Shown here piece by piece: positions 7,912 to 15,256 of a stretch of DNA of 18,359 nucleotides. Made by a program: the position numbers and the translations under genes. The stretch covers positions 1 to 18,359 of the forward strand of contig LARN01000030.1 in NCBI GenBank assembly GCA_000980495.1, written 5' to 3'. Position 1 is the first letter of the stretch. Every line of letters starts with the position of its first letter. The notes beneath the pieces are model-generated. The model did not search any database. It had not been told where the DNA came from and saw nothing but the letters and a program-made list of their open reading frames with translations. This DNA is from Acinetobacter sp. N54.MGS-139. GTDB lineage: Bacteria > Pseudomonadota > Gammaproteobacteria > Burkholderiales > Burkholderiaceae_F.

Positions 7912-9026
7912 TTCTTCTCCAACGTCTTCTTAAGTGTTCTTGTCACAAAGAAGAAAAACATAAAGGCGTAAGCAGCAAGAATCGCCGTGTCTTTGATCAC
8001 CGTTTGCGCGTCCGTTCCCGAAAGGAATGAAGCTCGAATCAGTTCCATGAAGTAAGTCGGCGGAAGTACGTAAGAAACCGCCGCGATGGCTTCCGGTACG
8101 TTTCGCAAGTCAAAGACGAAGCCGCTCAGCATCACGCACGGCAGGAAACTGATCAGAATCACAAGCTGGGAAGCCAGGAACTGATTCTTTGTCAGCCCCG
8201 AAATCCAAAGCCCTGCCCCTAGTGCCGTTAAAAGATAAATGCACGAAGATCCGATAATGACAGCCAATGAGCCCTGGATCGGTACCTCAAAAATGAATCG
8301 TGCCGCAAAAAGACAAAGGAACAAGCCGCCCATACCGACAATGAAATATGGAATGACCTTAGAGAGCAGAATCTCGGAAGGCTTAACCGGCGTCGAAAAC
8401 AGCATCTCCATAGTACCGCGCTCCCACTCTCGAGCAATCACAAGCGCAGTAAGGAATGCACCAACAATTGTAATCACAACGACCACAAGCCCGGGCACGA
8501 AGTACCAGGTCGAAGAATTTGCGGCGTTAAACCAAAGACGAACAACCGGTACGGCGCCCTTATCCGATGAATAGCCTAATTTACCGAGACTGATTTGGAC
8601 CGACTGCTGGATGTAGCGTTCAAGCGATGAGGCGCTCACGGTGTCCACACCGTGCACGATGAGCTGAAGCTTGCCTTTGCCGACTTGAAATTGTCCTGCA
8701 AAGTTGCTCGGAATCACAACGATACCCTTGACGGTCTTCTTTCTCATCAGCCCTTCGGCTTCTTTGATGTTGCCGCAGTTAATCGGTGTGAGGTACGGCG
8801 ACCCCTTAAATCCTTGCTCAATAGCGTAAGAAACATTGCCCGGCGCCTGGTTGATCACTGCGATCGGCGTATTGCCTAAGTCCAAAGACAGGCCGCTGCC
8901 GAAAATAAAGATCAAAACCAGCGGAAGCACTAGCCCCACGGCAAAAGAGCTCGGGTCTCGAACGAGCTGGCACCACTCTTTAATCGTCAGAGCGCGCAGA
9001 CGGCGAAGAAAATCGGACTTAATCAT
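7908..9026 (-). CDS. ybhS: ABC-2 type exporter permease, YbhS-like
   Basis: This is the second permease of the exporter, with the same architecture as YbhR: an N-terminal segment near residues 28-48, a periplasmic domain to about 175, then five to six segments. The motif VIAREWERGTMEMLFSTPVK followed by PSEILLSKVIPYF is the ABC-2 coupling region. A TTG codon at 9032 is possible, but I chose the ATG at 9026: it has AGGG seven bases upstream and begins MIKSDFLRRLRALTIKEW, giving 372 residues. E. coli YbhS has 377. The start overlaps the end of ybhF by eight bases and the stop overlaps ybhR by four, so ybhF-ybhS-ybhR form one translationally coupled unit. Confidence 0.88.
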   Translation of the reverse strand: MIKSDFLRRLRALTIKEWCQLVRDPSSFAVGLVLPLVLIFIFGSGLSLDLGNTPIAVINQAPGNVSYAIEQGFKGSPYLTPINCGNIKEAEGLMRKKTVKGIVVIPSNFAGQFQVGKGKLQLIVHGVDTVSASSLERYIQQSVQISLGKLGYSSDKGAVPVVRLWFNAANSSTWYFVPGLVVVVITIVGAFLTALVIAREWERGTMEMLFSTPVKPSEILLSKVIPYFIVGMGGLFLCLFAARFIFEVPIQGSLAVIIGSSCIYLLTALGAGLWISGLTKNQFLASQLVILISFLPCVMLSGFVFDLRNVPEAIAAVSYVLPPTYFMELIRASFLSGTDAQTVIKDTAILAAYAFMFFFFVTRTLKKTLEKK

Positions 9027-10785
9027 CTGCAATCCCTGCCTTTTTACCGTAAGCCCTCACAATCTTGATGAAGGCTTCGTTCATACTCGTCGTCTCCGGC
9101 AGCCCGGCGGCTTCTTTAACCTCTTTAGGGCTTCCGATCGCAAGCATATGGCCGCGATCCTGAATGGCAATGCGCGTGCAGTACTCTGCTTCTTCCATGA
9201 AGTGGGTCGTCACAATAATGGCTTTGCCCTCGTCGGCAAGTTTGTTAATGCTTCGCCAGAACACTCTTCGCGCAAGCGGGTCAATCGAACTTGTCGGCTC
9301 ATCAAGGAACAAAATACCCGGATCATGCATCAGAGCGGCAGCCATCGAAAGACGCTTTTTATAGCCGTCGTTCAAGCCGCCTGCTTTCTTGCCGAGCAAA
9401 CCTGTCAGACCGAAACGCCTGACAACCGCATCCATAGCCGTCTTTAACTTGTCTCCGAATAATCCGTACGCACCGCCGTAAAACTTCAAATTAAATCCCA
9501 CAGAGAAAATGCTGTACAAGGAGAAAAACTGAGCCACATAACCAACCGTTCGTCGCGCCGAAGCTCGAGCCGTTCGAAGGTCATACCCTGCCACTTCAAC
9601 CTTTCCGGAAGTCGCCGGAATCAGACCGCAAAGAATGCGGAATGTGGTGGTTTTGCCGGCACCGTTCGGCCCCAGCAATCCGAAGATTTCTCCGCGTGTG
9701 ACGCTAAACGATGTGTCATCGACCGCTGTAAAGTCCCCGAATTTCTTAACCAGGTTCTCAACCACAATCACAGGTTTGCTGTCATCACCTTTCGTATTCC
9801 GGACTTCGACGTTTTCCCCGAAATCTTTCTGTGGTTTATCCGCCGCAATCAGAAGAGACATAAAAGCGTCTTCCAGTCTCGGAGGCAGCGGGCTTAGAGA
9901 CGGAACACCGAGTTCCTTTGCTGCTTCTTTCAGATCGGCATCTTTCGACAACAGCACTCGGACCCCGTCTCCTGACGGCGTGGAATCAAGAACAAGAGAT
10001 GCTTGGGAAGCGGCGTCGAGCATTTGGCGCGCCGTTCTGCCCTCGGATTGAGCAAAATAAACTCGATCTTTATAAGGCTCCGTCAGCATCTCGGGCGTAC
10101 CCTTTGCCAAAATCACGCCTTTATTGATGATGTAGACGTCATGACACATGGCCGCTTCTTCCAGATAAGCAGTGCTCACGAGAACACTCATACTTTTCTG
10201 AGCGACCGCAGTTTTAAGAATCTTCCAGAGTTCCTGACGAGAAACCGGGTCTACACCTGCCGTCGGTTCATCCAAAATCAATAAATCCGGGTCGTGAATC
10301 AGGGCGCAGGCCAGTGCGAGCTTTTGTTTCATACCGCCGGAGAGCCGTCCGGCCAACCGGTCGGTAAATGGTGCAAGCCCGGTCATCGCGAAGAGCTGAT
10401 CATATTTTTCTTTTCGCTCGTCCTCAGGAACCCCCTGAAGGTTGGCAAAAAGGTCCATATTCTCTTTAATGCTCAAGTCCTGATAAAGCCCGAACCGCTG
10501 CGGCATATAAGCGATTCGCTCTTGAATCGCTTCTGAATCCGTCACGGTGTTCATACCGAACACTTCCAACTCGCCGGAGGTCGGAGTCAGAAGCCCGCAG
10601 ACCAATCGCATAAAAGTCGTCTTACCGGCGCCGTCCGGACCGACCAAAGCAACGAGCCCTCCCTTCGGTACCGTTAAATCAATACCGTTGAGCGCAATCG
10701 AATCAAGTGCCGGATTCTTCTTATTAACAAAAACTTTTTTAAGCGATTTTGCGAAGACGGCCGGAACGTTGTTGTTCTCTGCCAT
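9019..10785 (-). CDS. ybhF: Double-ATPase subunit of ABC exporter, YbhF-like
   Basis: The 588-residue protein carries two fused nucleotide-binding domains. Domain 1 has Walker A GPDGAGKT (49-56), signature LSGGM (148-152) and Walker B LLILDEP (168-174). The usual switch histidine is replaced in VSTAYLEEA. Domain 2 has Walker A GPNGAGKT (372-379), Walker B ILFLDEP (491-497) and a normal TTHFMEEA, but its signature is LNDGY (471-475) instead of LSGGQ. One composite ATP site (Walker A2 with signature 1) is therefore canonical and the other is degenerate. From memory, E. coli YbhF has the same asymmetry (WSTSY in domain 1, LPLGF in domain 2). It powers export through YbhS and YbhR from the cytoplasmic face. 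The ATG at 10785 lies nine bases after the ybhG stop. Confidence 0.92.
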   Translation of the reverse strand: MAENNNVPAVFAKSLKKVFVNKKNPALDSIALNGIDLTVPKGGLVALVGPDGAGKTTFMRLVCGLLTPTSGELEVFGMNTVTDSEAIQERIAYMPQRFGLYQDLSIKENMDLFANLQGVPEDERKEKYDQLFAMTGLAPFTDRLAGRLSGGMKQKLALACALIHDPDLLILDEPTAGVDPVSRQELWKILKTAVAQKSMSVLVSTAYLEEAAMCHDVYIINKGVILAKGTPEMLTEPYKDRVYFAQSEGRTARQMLDAASQASLVLDSTPSGDGVRVLLSKDADLKEAAKELGVPSLSPLPPRLEDAFMSLLIAADKPQKDFGENVEVRNTKGDDSKPVIVVENLVKKFGDFTAVDDTSFSVTRGEIFGLLGPNGAGKTTTFRILCGLIPATSGKVEVAGYDLRTARASARRTVGYVAQFFSLYSIFSVGFNLKFYGGAYGLFGDKLKTAMDAVVRRFGLTGLLGKKAGGLNDGYKKRLSMAAALMHDPGILFLDEPTSSIDPLARRVFWRSINKLADEGKAIIVTTHFMEEAEYCTRIAIQDRGHMLAIGSPKEVKEAAGLPETTSMNEAFIKIVRAYGKKAGIADD

Positions 10786-10794
10786 CAGCCGTCC

Positions 10795-11781
10795 TTATTT
10801 AAAGCCCACGGTTGCCGGCATACCCAGTCTCAAACGATTGTCTTTGTCGTCAACCAAAATTCTGACTTCGTAAACAAGGTTAGTGCGCAAATCCGGCGTC
10901 TGAACGGTCTTAGGCGTGAATTCGGCTACAGAAGAAATGAAGCCGACATGACCGGGAATTTTGTCATTCGGATAGGCGTCAATCGTCACGTAGGCTTCCT
11001 GACCCGGTTTGATCTTGCCGAGATTGACTTCGTTGACGTAGGCCCTAACCCATTTAGGCGAGTTAATCGCCAAAGCCAAAACCGGCACCTGAGCGTTTGC
11101 CATGTCGCCGGGCTGCAGAAGTCTGGAACGAACCGTTGTATCGAGCGGGGCATAAAGCGTACTCTGCTTTAATTTCAACTCCAGCTGATCGACCTGAGCT
11201 TTGGTCTGCTGCCATTGCGCATAGCCTCTGGCGACGTCTTCGGCTCGCGGACCGATCTTAGCTAATTCCAAAGACTTCTCTGCGGAAAGCAGTTCGTTCT
11301 TAGCAACTTGCAGCTGGCTGCTCTGTGTATCCAAGGCCTGTTTGCTCACGCCCTGCCCTCGGGTAGATTTATAAATGCCGTCCACGCGTTCAAAATCTTT
11401 CTGGGCCAGATGCAAACGAGACTGCGCTACTAACACAGCGGCTTCAGCCTTGGCAATATCTTCAGGACGAGTACCGTTCTTCAATGCTAAATAGGTCTGA
11501 TAAGCAGCTTGTTCGGCTGCTTTAGCCTGTTCAATTTCAATCTTAAGCGTGTCGGTTTCCTGTTCGGCAACCGGTTCTCCCGCCTTAACGACGTCGCCTT
11601 CTTCGACCAAAATCGACTTAATACGTTCCGGCCAAAGGAAAGCCAGATTTACTTGGCGGATATCGACATTGCCGTAAAGCTCTAAATTCTTGGGTGTGGA
11701 CTCATATCGGTAGTACATCCAGCCGCCTGTTGCCGCAGCAATAGCAAGAACGGATACGGCGATCACAGCTTTTAACTTCAT
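10795..11781 (-). CDS. ybhG: HlyD-family membrane fusion protein, YbhG-like
   Basis: The 328-residue periplasmic adaptor begins with a membrane anchor or signal segment (about residues 5-21). Half of a lipoyl-like domain follows (VEEGDVVKAGEPVAEQE, about 60-76), then a long alpha-helical hairpin rich in Ala, Gln and Glu (about 80-205), the second lipoyl half (STLYAPLDTTVRSRLLQPGD) and a beta-barrel domain. The block AEFTPKTVQTPDLRTNLVY near residue 285 closely matches E. coli YbhG, as does the length (332). It should link the YbhS/YbhR channel to an outer-membrane exit duct; no TolC gene is present here. It is the first gene of the ybhGFSR-type operon. A hairpin sits in its leader and a weak AGAG ribosome site precedes the ATG. 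The regulator of the E. coli operon (CecR, TetR family) is absent from this window. Confidence 0.9.
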   Translation of the reverse strand: MKLKAVIAVSVLAIAAATGGWMYYRYESTPKNLELYGNVDIRQVNLAFLWPERIKSILVEEGDVVKAGEPVAEQETDTLKIEIEQAKAAEQAAYQTYLALKNGTRPEDIAKAEAAVLVAQSRLHLAQKDFERVDGIYKSTRGQGVSKQALDTQSSQLQVAKNELLSAEKSLELAKIGPRAEDVARGYAQWQQTKAQVDQLELKLKQSTLYAPLDTTVRSRLLQPGDMANAQVPVLALAINSPKWVRAYVNEVNLGKIKPGQEAYVTIDAYPNDKIPGHVGFISSVAEFTPKTVQTPDLRTNLVYEVRILVDDKDNRLRLGMPATVGFK

Positions 11782-11801
11782 TTTTATCTCTTTCTGTTTT
11801 T

Positions 11802-11826
11802 TCAGAGGCCTCAGTCGGCCTTCTGA
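11802..11826 (-). repeat. Hairpin in the ybhG leader
   Basis: TCAGAGGCC (11802-11810) pairs with GGCCTTCTGA (11817-11826) across a 6-base loop: nine pairs with one bulged T. It lies 21-45 bases upstream of the ybhG start, just before the weak ribosome-binding site. On the minus strand it is followed by A residues, so it is not a terminator of the upstream gene. A role in mRNA stability or control is possible but unproven. Confidence 0.45.
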
Positions 11827-11909
11827 CTCATCCCACGGCGGCTTTTAACCGGCCACCCCTCAATTTGTTTCTTAATTGGTTTCCTCACTAGACCTTTGGA
11901 GCGAACATT

Positions 11910-12500
11910 CTATAGGTCCTTCTCCATAGTTTGCCCATCCTGAGAACCCTGCTCGGCGGGGATAGTAGCAATCTCCTGCCCTTCCCACAAATGACCAAAA
12001 ATCTCCCAGAAATCTTCGATTTCCTGCTCCGAGATTTCTTTGTCGCCGTAAACCAGCGTTCTGAATTTCTCTCCGCGCCAGGTCTTCAGCGGGCCGATTT
12101 CTTTGAATCCGTTGCGATGGTAAAAACACAAGCGTTTAACACGTGCCGCTCTGTCCTTGCAGCCGGGATAAATGCCCTCGCAGTCTAAGAAGACGGTCGC
12201 ACCACGGGCATTTTTAATGACGGCAGACAAGATGTCGCTGCCGATGCCTTTTCCTCGTTTATCTTCATCGACCGCAAGATAAAAGAGGTAGTAATACTTG
12301 TCTTTTCTGAGCGTGCAGAAAAAAGCAACCACGTCTTCTTCATCGCTCAGCGCAAAGATTTCGACGCCGTCGGAAACGGAGTTAAAGAAAGGTTCGAGAG
12401 AAACTCGCTCAAAGAGCGGAAAAGACTTTATATAGATCCGCTGAACTTTCGCTTTCAGAGGACTGTCTTCAGTAACTTTCTCAATCTTGAGCTCAGCCAT
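11910..12500 (-). CDS. GNAT-family N-acetyltransferase
   Basis: The 196-residue cytoplasmic protein has the acetyl-CoA binding motif A, LAVDEDKRGKGIGSDIL (about residues 75-91), with the RGKGIG pyrophosphate loop. Before it is the beta-strand pair typical of GNAT enzymes (AFFCTLRKDKYYYLFYLAV). The later segment CFYHRNGFKEIG matches the usual motif B (FYxxxGF). A hydrophilic acidic tail of about 35 residues follows the core. The ATG at 12500 has AAGGA nine bases upstream. The acyl acceptor cannot be predicted: GNAT enzymes modify small molecules, ribosomal proteins or peptidoglycan precursors. The gene lies between the nickel transporter and ybhG on the same strand, with gaps of 98 and 128 bases, and probably has its own transcript. 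Confidence 0.85.
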   Translation of the reverse strand: MAELKIEKVTEDSPLKAKVQRIYIKSFPLFERVSLEPFFNSVSDGVEIFALSDEEDVVAFFCTLRKDKYYYLFYLAVDEDKRGKGIGSDILSAVIKNARGATVFLDCEGIYPGCKDRAARVKRLCFYHRNGFKEIGPLKTWRGEKFRTLVYGDKEISEQEIEDFWEIFGHLWEGQEIATIPAEQGSQDGQTMEKDL

Positions 12501-12590
12501 TGGTTAGCATCCTTATTTTTTCTATGCTCTCAATCTTATGTCACGGAAGTGTCATAAAGGCTGTAGTCTGCCCAACTAGAGGAGGAACAA

Positions 12591-12609
12591 ATTCTGCGTC
12601 ATGCAGAAT
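12591..12609 (-). terminator. Possible terminator at the end of cbiO
   Basis: ATTCTGC (12591-12597) and GCAGAAT (12603-12609) are exact inverted copies with a 5-base loop, overlapping the cbiO stop codon at 12599-12601. On the minus strand the stem is followed by TTGTTCC, a poor T-tract. Termination here would end the nickel/cobalt operon before the GNAT gene, but the element is weak. Confidence 0.4.
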
Positions 12610-13324
12610 CCTGATGAGTATGCGGCACCCCTCCGTAAAAGTGCGTGTGCCAGTGCTCATGCATTTCGGGCTTGGCAATCGATTCAATTCTGCAGTTTCG
12701 GATCGTCGCGAATTTAGTACACGTTGAGGACAGCATCTCGGGATCGTGGCTAATGATGATTTTGGCGGCATCGATCTTATTAATCTCTTCGATCAGTCTT
12801 TGCTTACTGTCAATGTCGAGTCCGTTCGTGGGTTCATCTAAGAGCAGCACCTGCGGTTTCATAGAAAGAACGCATGCAAGCGTGACAAGTTTTTTTTGTC
12901 CGCCCGATAATTCGTAGCTCAACGCATCTTTAAGTTCAAGGATGCCCAACGTTGACAAAGCCTCTTCGGAGACTTTTCTCGCTTCCTCTTCGCTTAAACC
13001 TTGATTGAGCGGACCGAAAGCGACGTCATCTATGACCTGAGGAAAAAACAGCTGATCGTCGGCGTGCTGGAGCACAAAGCCGACTTTAAGCCGCAGCGCT
13101 TTGAACTCTTCTTCGTTCGTTACAGCTTTGTCTTCTAAGAAAATATCGGCGGTTTGCGGTTTCAAGAGTCCGGTGACCACTCTAAAGAGCGAAGTTTTAC
13201 CGGTTCCGTTGGGACTCCACAGAGCTTGACTCTCTCCGGGCTGCAGAGTGATTTCGGCATTCTCAAAAATCTTCTTTCCGTTCGGATAGGTCAGATTTAA
13301 ATTTTTAATTTCCAGAAGACTCAC
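12599..13324 (-). CDS. cbiO: ECF-type nickel/cobalt transporter ATPase CbiO/NikO
   Basis: The 241-residue ABC ATPase energises the ECF metal importer from the cytoplasmic side. Visible motifs are a Walker A-like SPNGTGKT (37-44), Q-loop Gln86 (VLQHADDQLF, typical of CbiO/EcfA), signature LSGGQ (139-143), Walker B VLLLDEP (159-165) and switch His193 (IISHD). The first Walker A glycine is Ser37, which is unusual. The C-terminus carries a metal-binding-like cluster with six histidines: His222, 224, 226, 228, 235 and 237. The start is GTG at 13324 with GGAGA upstream inside the end of cbiQ and a 3-base gap between the genes. It is the last gene of nikK-cbiM-nikL-cbiQ-cbiO. Assignment to the CbiO family is firm. 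Nickel rather than cobalt is inferred from the nikK and nikL partners. Confidence 0.93.
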   Translation of the reverse strand: MSLLEIKNLNLTYPNGKKIFENAEITLQPGESQALWSPNGTGKTSLFRVVTGLLKPQTADIFLEDKAVTNEEEFKALRLKVGFVLQHADDQLFFPQVIDDVAFGPLNQGLSEEEARKVSEEALSTLGILELKDALSYELSGGQKKLVTLACVLSMKPQVLLLDEPTNGLDIDSKQRLIEEINKIDAAKIIISHDPEMLSSTCTKFATIRNCRIESIAKPEMHEHWHTHFYGGVPHTHQDSA

Positions 13325-13327
13325 GAC

Positions 13328-14044
13328 TTATCTCCAGCCCAGATAGGCAAATACCACCGAAGCACAGCAAAATAACATTAAAAGGAACGTATCTTTATAT
13401 CTCCAAACTTCATGGTTCAGGGTCCGTATATGGCCGTCAAAACCTCTTAATTTCATCGCATCGTCGAGAACACGGCTCCGCCGAACTGCTCGAACGAACA
13501 AAAGCGCAATAACCGCTGCCACGGTTTGATAGGTCCGCTTATTCGCTTTCATCTCAAATCCGCGAAGCTTTGCCGCCTCTTTCATCCGACGGTATTCGCT
13601 TTCAAAAATATCGATGCCTCTCGCACAGAAAAGCAGGATAACTATGAGGCTCTCCGAAAACTTGAGGGACTTAAGACCTGCTGCCAGCCGAGAGAAAGAC
13701 AACAAACTGACCAATGCATAGAAAACAAAAAACAAAGCATTAGCTTTAACCGTCACCAAAGCGGAAAGGTAAACACCCTCATAAGAAAAGATCTCGCCGG
13801 GTCCGATGGGAGTTCCGGGCGTCGTCCAAGGAGTGACCAGCCAAATAAAAAGAATAAAAAGATTGATTTGAAGCCAGCGCTTAATAAGATGTTTGACGTC
13901 AGTTGGGAAGAGAAAGATGATCAAAAAAGAAAAGAACAGCGCGCAGAGCGCTGCCGTGATATTTGGCAGCACAGAAACGACCACTCCGAAAACTAATGCT
14001 GAAGCGATTCTCGAAGCCGCTGAAAAATCCTTTTTTAATGTCAT
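13328..14044 (-). CDS. cbiQ: ECF-type transporter transmembrane (T) component CbiQ/NikQ
   Basis: The 238-residue membrane protein has about five to six hydrophobic segments. Its cytoplasmic region carries the two short Ala/Leu-Arg-Gly motifs that mark ECF T components: AAKLRGFEM near residue 160 and AMKLRGFDG near residue 205. These helices couple CbiO to the substrate-specific subunit CbiM. Length and layout are normal for CbiQ. Its ATG at 14044 overlaps the nikL stop by four bases (ATGA), and cbiO starts three bases after its own stop, so the three are probably co-translated. Confidence 0.93.
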   Translation of the reverse strand: MTLKKDFSAASRIASALVFGVVVSVLPNITAALCALFFSFLIIFLFPTDVKHLIKRWLQINLFILFIWLVTPWTTPGTPIGPGEIFSYEGVYLSALVTVKANALFFVFYALVSLLSFSRLAAGLKSLKFSESLIVILLFCARGIDIFESEYRRMKEAAKLRGFEMKANKRTYQTVAAVIALLFVRAVRRSRVLDDAMKLRGFDGHIRTLNHEVWRYKDTFLLMLFCCASVVFAYLGWR

Positions 14045-14664
14045 TTATTTTTTTGTCTGCGGGTCGAAATCCAGGCAAACAGACCGCCGAGGCCTAAACA
14101 CCAGCCTAGGCCTCCGACGATATCGCGCCATGTGATTTTAGGCTGCTGAGCTTCAGCCAGTTGTTTCCTCAGCGGAGCAATCACTTGCATCTCCGCCTGC
14201 TCTCTGGCTGCTTTCAGAGCAGCATCGAGTTCTTCCTGAGAGTAGATTTTTGGAGATGTTGTGTTTGTCTCAGCCTCTTTATTAGGGATTTCAAGCTTTA
14301 CAGTGCTCACAGCCGTTTTGCTGTCGGCCCCAAAAGTGAAGTCTTCTTTACTCAGCTTCCATTGGTTCTGGTGTCCCTCCCCGGCATTGACGATCACTGT
14401 CAGCGGAGCGGGCTCAAAACCGTCGGGAAGCGCCATGCAGACTTTGCCGTCCTGTTCGGTTTTTGCGGTTAAAAAGACGGTCCCTTCCTCTGTTAAGACG
14501 CGGACATCTGCGCCGCGTGCGGGTTTGCCGCCTTGGAAACTTGTCTCGACACAAATCTCGTGCGCCTGACTATAGGCGAACACATTCAGCCGATGGGCGT
14601 TAGCGGCCGTCGAACCGCAGAGAAGAAACACAGAGGCGATAAATAAAGCTGAACTATTTTTCAT
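14041..14664 (-). CDS. nikL: Nickel ECF transporter accessory protein NikL (CbiL-like)
   Basis: This is a periplasmic, membrane-anchored accessory subunit. I chose ATG 14664 (MKNSSALFIASVFLLCG) over an in-frame GTG at 14721 because it begins a clean signal peptide. Cleavage after STAANA would leave a mature protein starting HRLNVFAY. A beta-rich domain follows (ICVETSFQGGKPARGADVRV, then EQDGKVCMALPDG and TVIVNAGEGHQNQW). After it come a helical coiled-coil-like stretch (EELDAALKAAREQAEMQVIA) and a C-terminal membrane segment ending in basic residues. This layout fits NikL of NikKMLQO-type nickel importers. It overlaps the end of cbiM by 11 bases and cbiQ by four. Its exact role in metal delivery is not established. 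Assignment relies on gene context as well as sequence. Confidence 0.8.
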   Translation of the reverse strand: MKNSSALFIASVFLLCGSTAANAHRLNVFAYSQAHEICVETSFQGGKPARGADVRVLTEEGTVFLTAKTEQDGKVCMALPDGFEPAPLTVIVNAGEGHQNQWKLSKEDFTFGADSKTAVSTVKLEIPNKEAETNTTSPKIYSQEELDAALKAAREQAEMQVIAPLRKQLAEAQQPKITWRDIVGGLGWCLGLGGLFAWISTRRQKNK

Positions 14665-15256
14665 TAAATATCCCAGGATCAGAATGTTTGAGGTATACAA
14701 CTGCAAAGGCAGTAATGACACCTTCGACCACCATCACGGGCAAATTACTCAGAAAGATCAGCCATGCCGCGGTCACAAAACCTTCATTTGTGAACGCAAG
14801 CGCCAGGGCCGTCAAAATACCTGAGATCAGAACAGCGCTGAAGCCGCCGCAGAAACCTGCGAGCTTTAGCCTTTTGTTCGCCGACTTACCGGCTATAGCA
14901 TAAAAGATCCCGTATGCCGCCAGCGCTCCGAGACCCATAGTGGCGGTGTTGACGCCGAGTACGGTAAATCCTCCGAACTGGAACAAGACAGCTTGTAAGA
15001 GTAAAGCCACAAAAATCACGGGAAAAGCCGCCCAGCCGAGGACAACGCCCAAAAAACCGTTCAGAATCAAATGGGCACTGGAAAAACCGATCGGCACGTG
15101 GATGAGGCTCGCAACAAAAAACGCTGCCCCGAGAAGCCCGGCCAACATGAAATGATTCGCCTGAATCTTCTTTAGTCCGTAGGCGACGCCTGCGGCAGCC
15201 ACAACCGCACCGGTGATTAAAACGGGTGCGGAGAGTACACCTTCAGCAATATGCAT
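14654..15256 (-). CDS. cbiM: ECF-type nickel/cobalt transporter substrate-specific component CbiM/NikM
   Basis: The 200-residue S component has about six to seven membrane segments. It begins MHIAEGVLS, matching the conserved CbiM/NikM N-terminus where Met1 and His2 help bind the metal. The block IHVPIGFSSAHLILNGFLG contains His53 and His62; His62 in SSAHL probably matches the third conserved metal ligand. There is no fused NikN/CbiN-like extension and no separate cbiN gene, and the nikK and nikL genes on either side probably take that role. The start codon overlaps the nikK stop (TAATG). Nickel is favoured over cobalt because of nikK and nikL, but sequence alone does not settle the metal. 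Confidence 0.93.
   Translation of the reverse strand: MHIAEGVLSAPVLITGAVVAAAGVAYGLKKIQANHFMLAGLLGAAFFVASLIHVPIGFSSAHLILNGFLGVVLGWAAFPVIFVALLLQAVLFQFGGFTVLGVNTATMGLGALAAYGIFYAIAGKSANKRLKLAGFCGGFSAVLISGILTALALAFTNEGFVTAAWLIFLSNLPVMVVEGVITAFAVVYLKHSDPGIFNEK

Noticed and set aside
8836..9447. Long plus-strand open frame of 203 codons
   Set aside because: It lies antisense across the junction of ybhF and ybhS, whose motifs and couplings are clear. The antisense translation shows no recognisable domain.
11803..11825. Terminator between the GNAT gene and ybhG
   Set aside because: The stem is followed by A residues on the transcribed minus strand. The T-run is on the wrong side for either direction.
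13526..13996. Plus-strand open frame of 156 codons
   Set aside because: It is entirely antisense to cbiQ. The highly charged composition is what the reverse of hydrophobic membrane codons gives.
14665..14721. GTG start of nikL 57 bases further upstream
   Set aside because: It would put 19 extra residues before a normal signal peptide and lengthen the overlap with cbiM to 68 bases.
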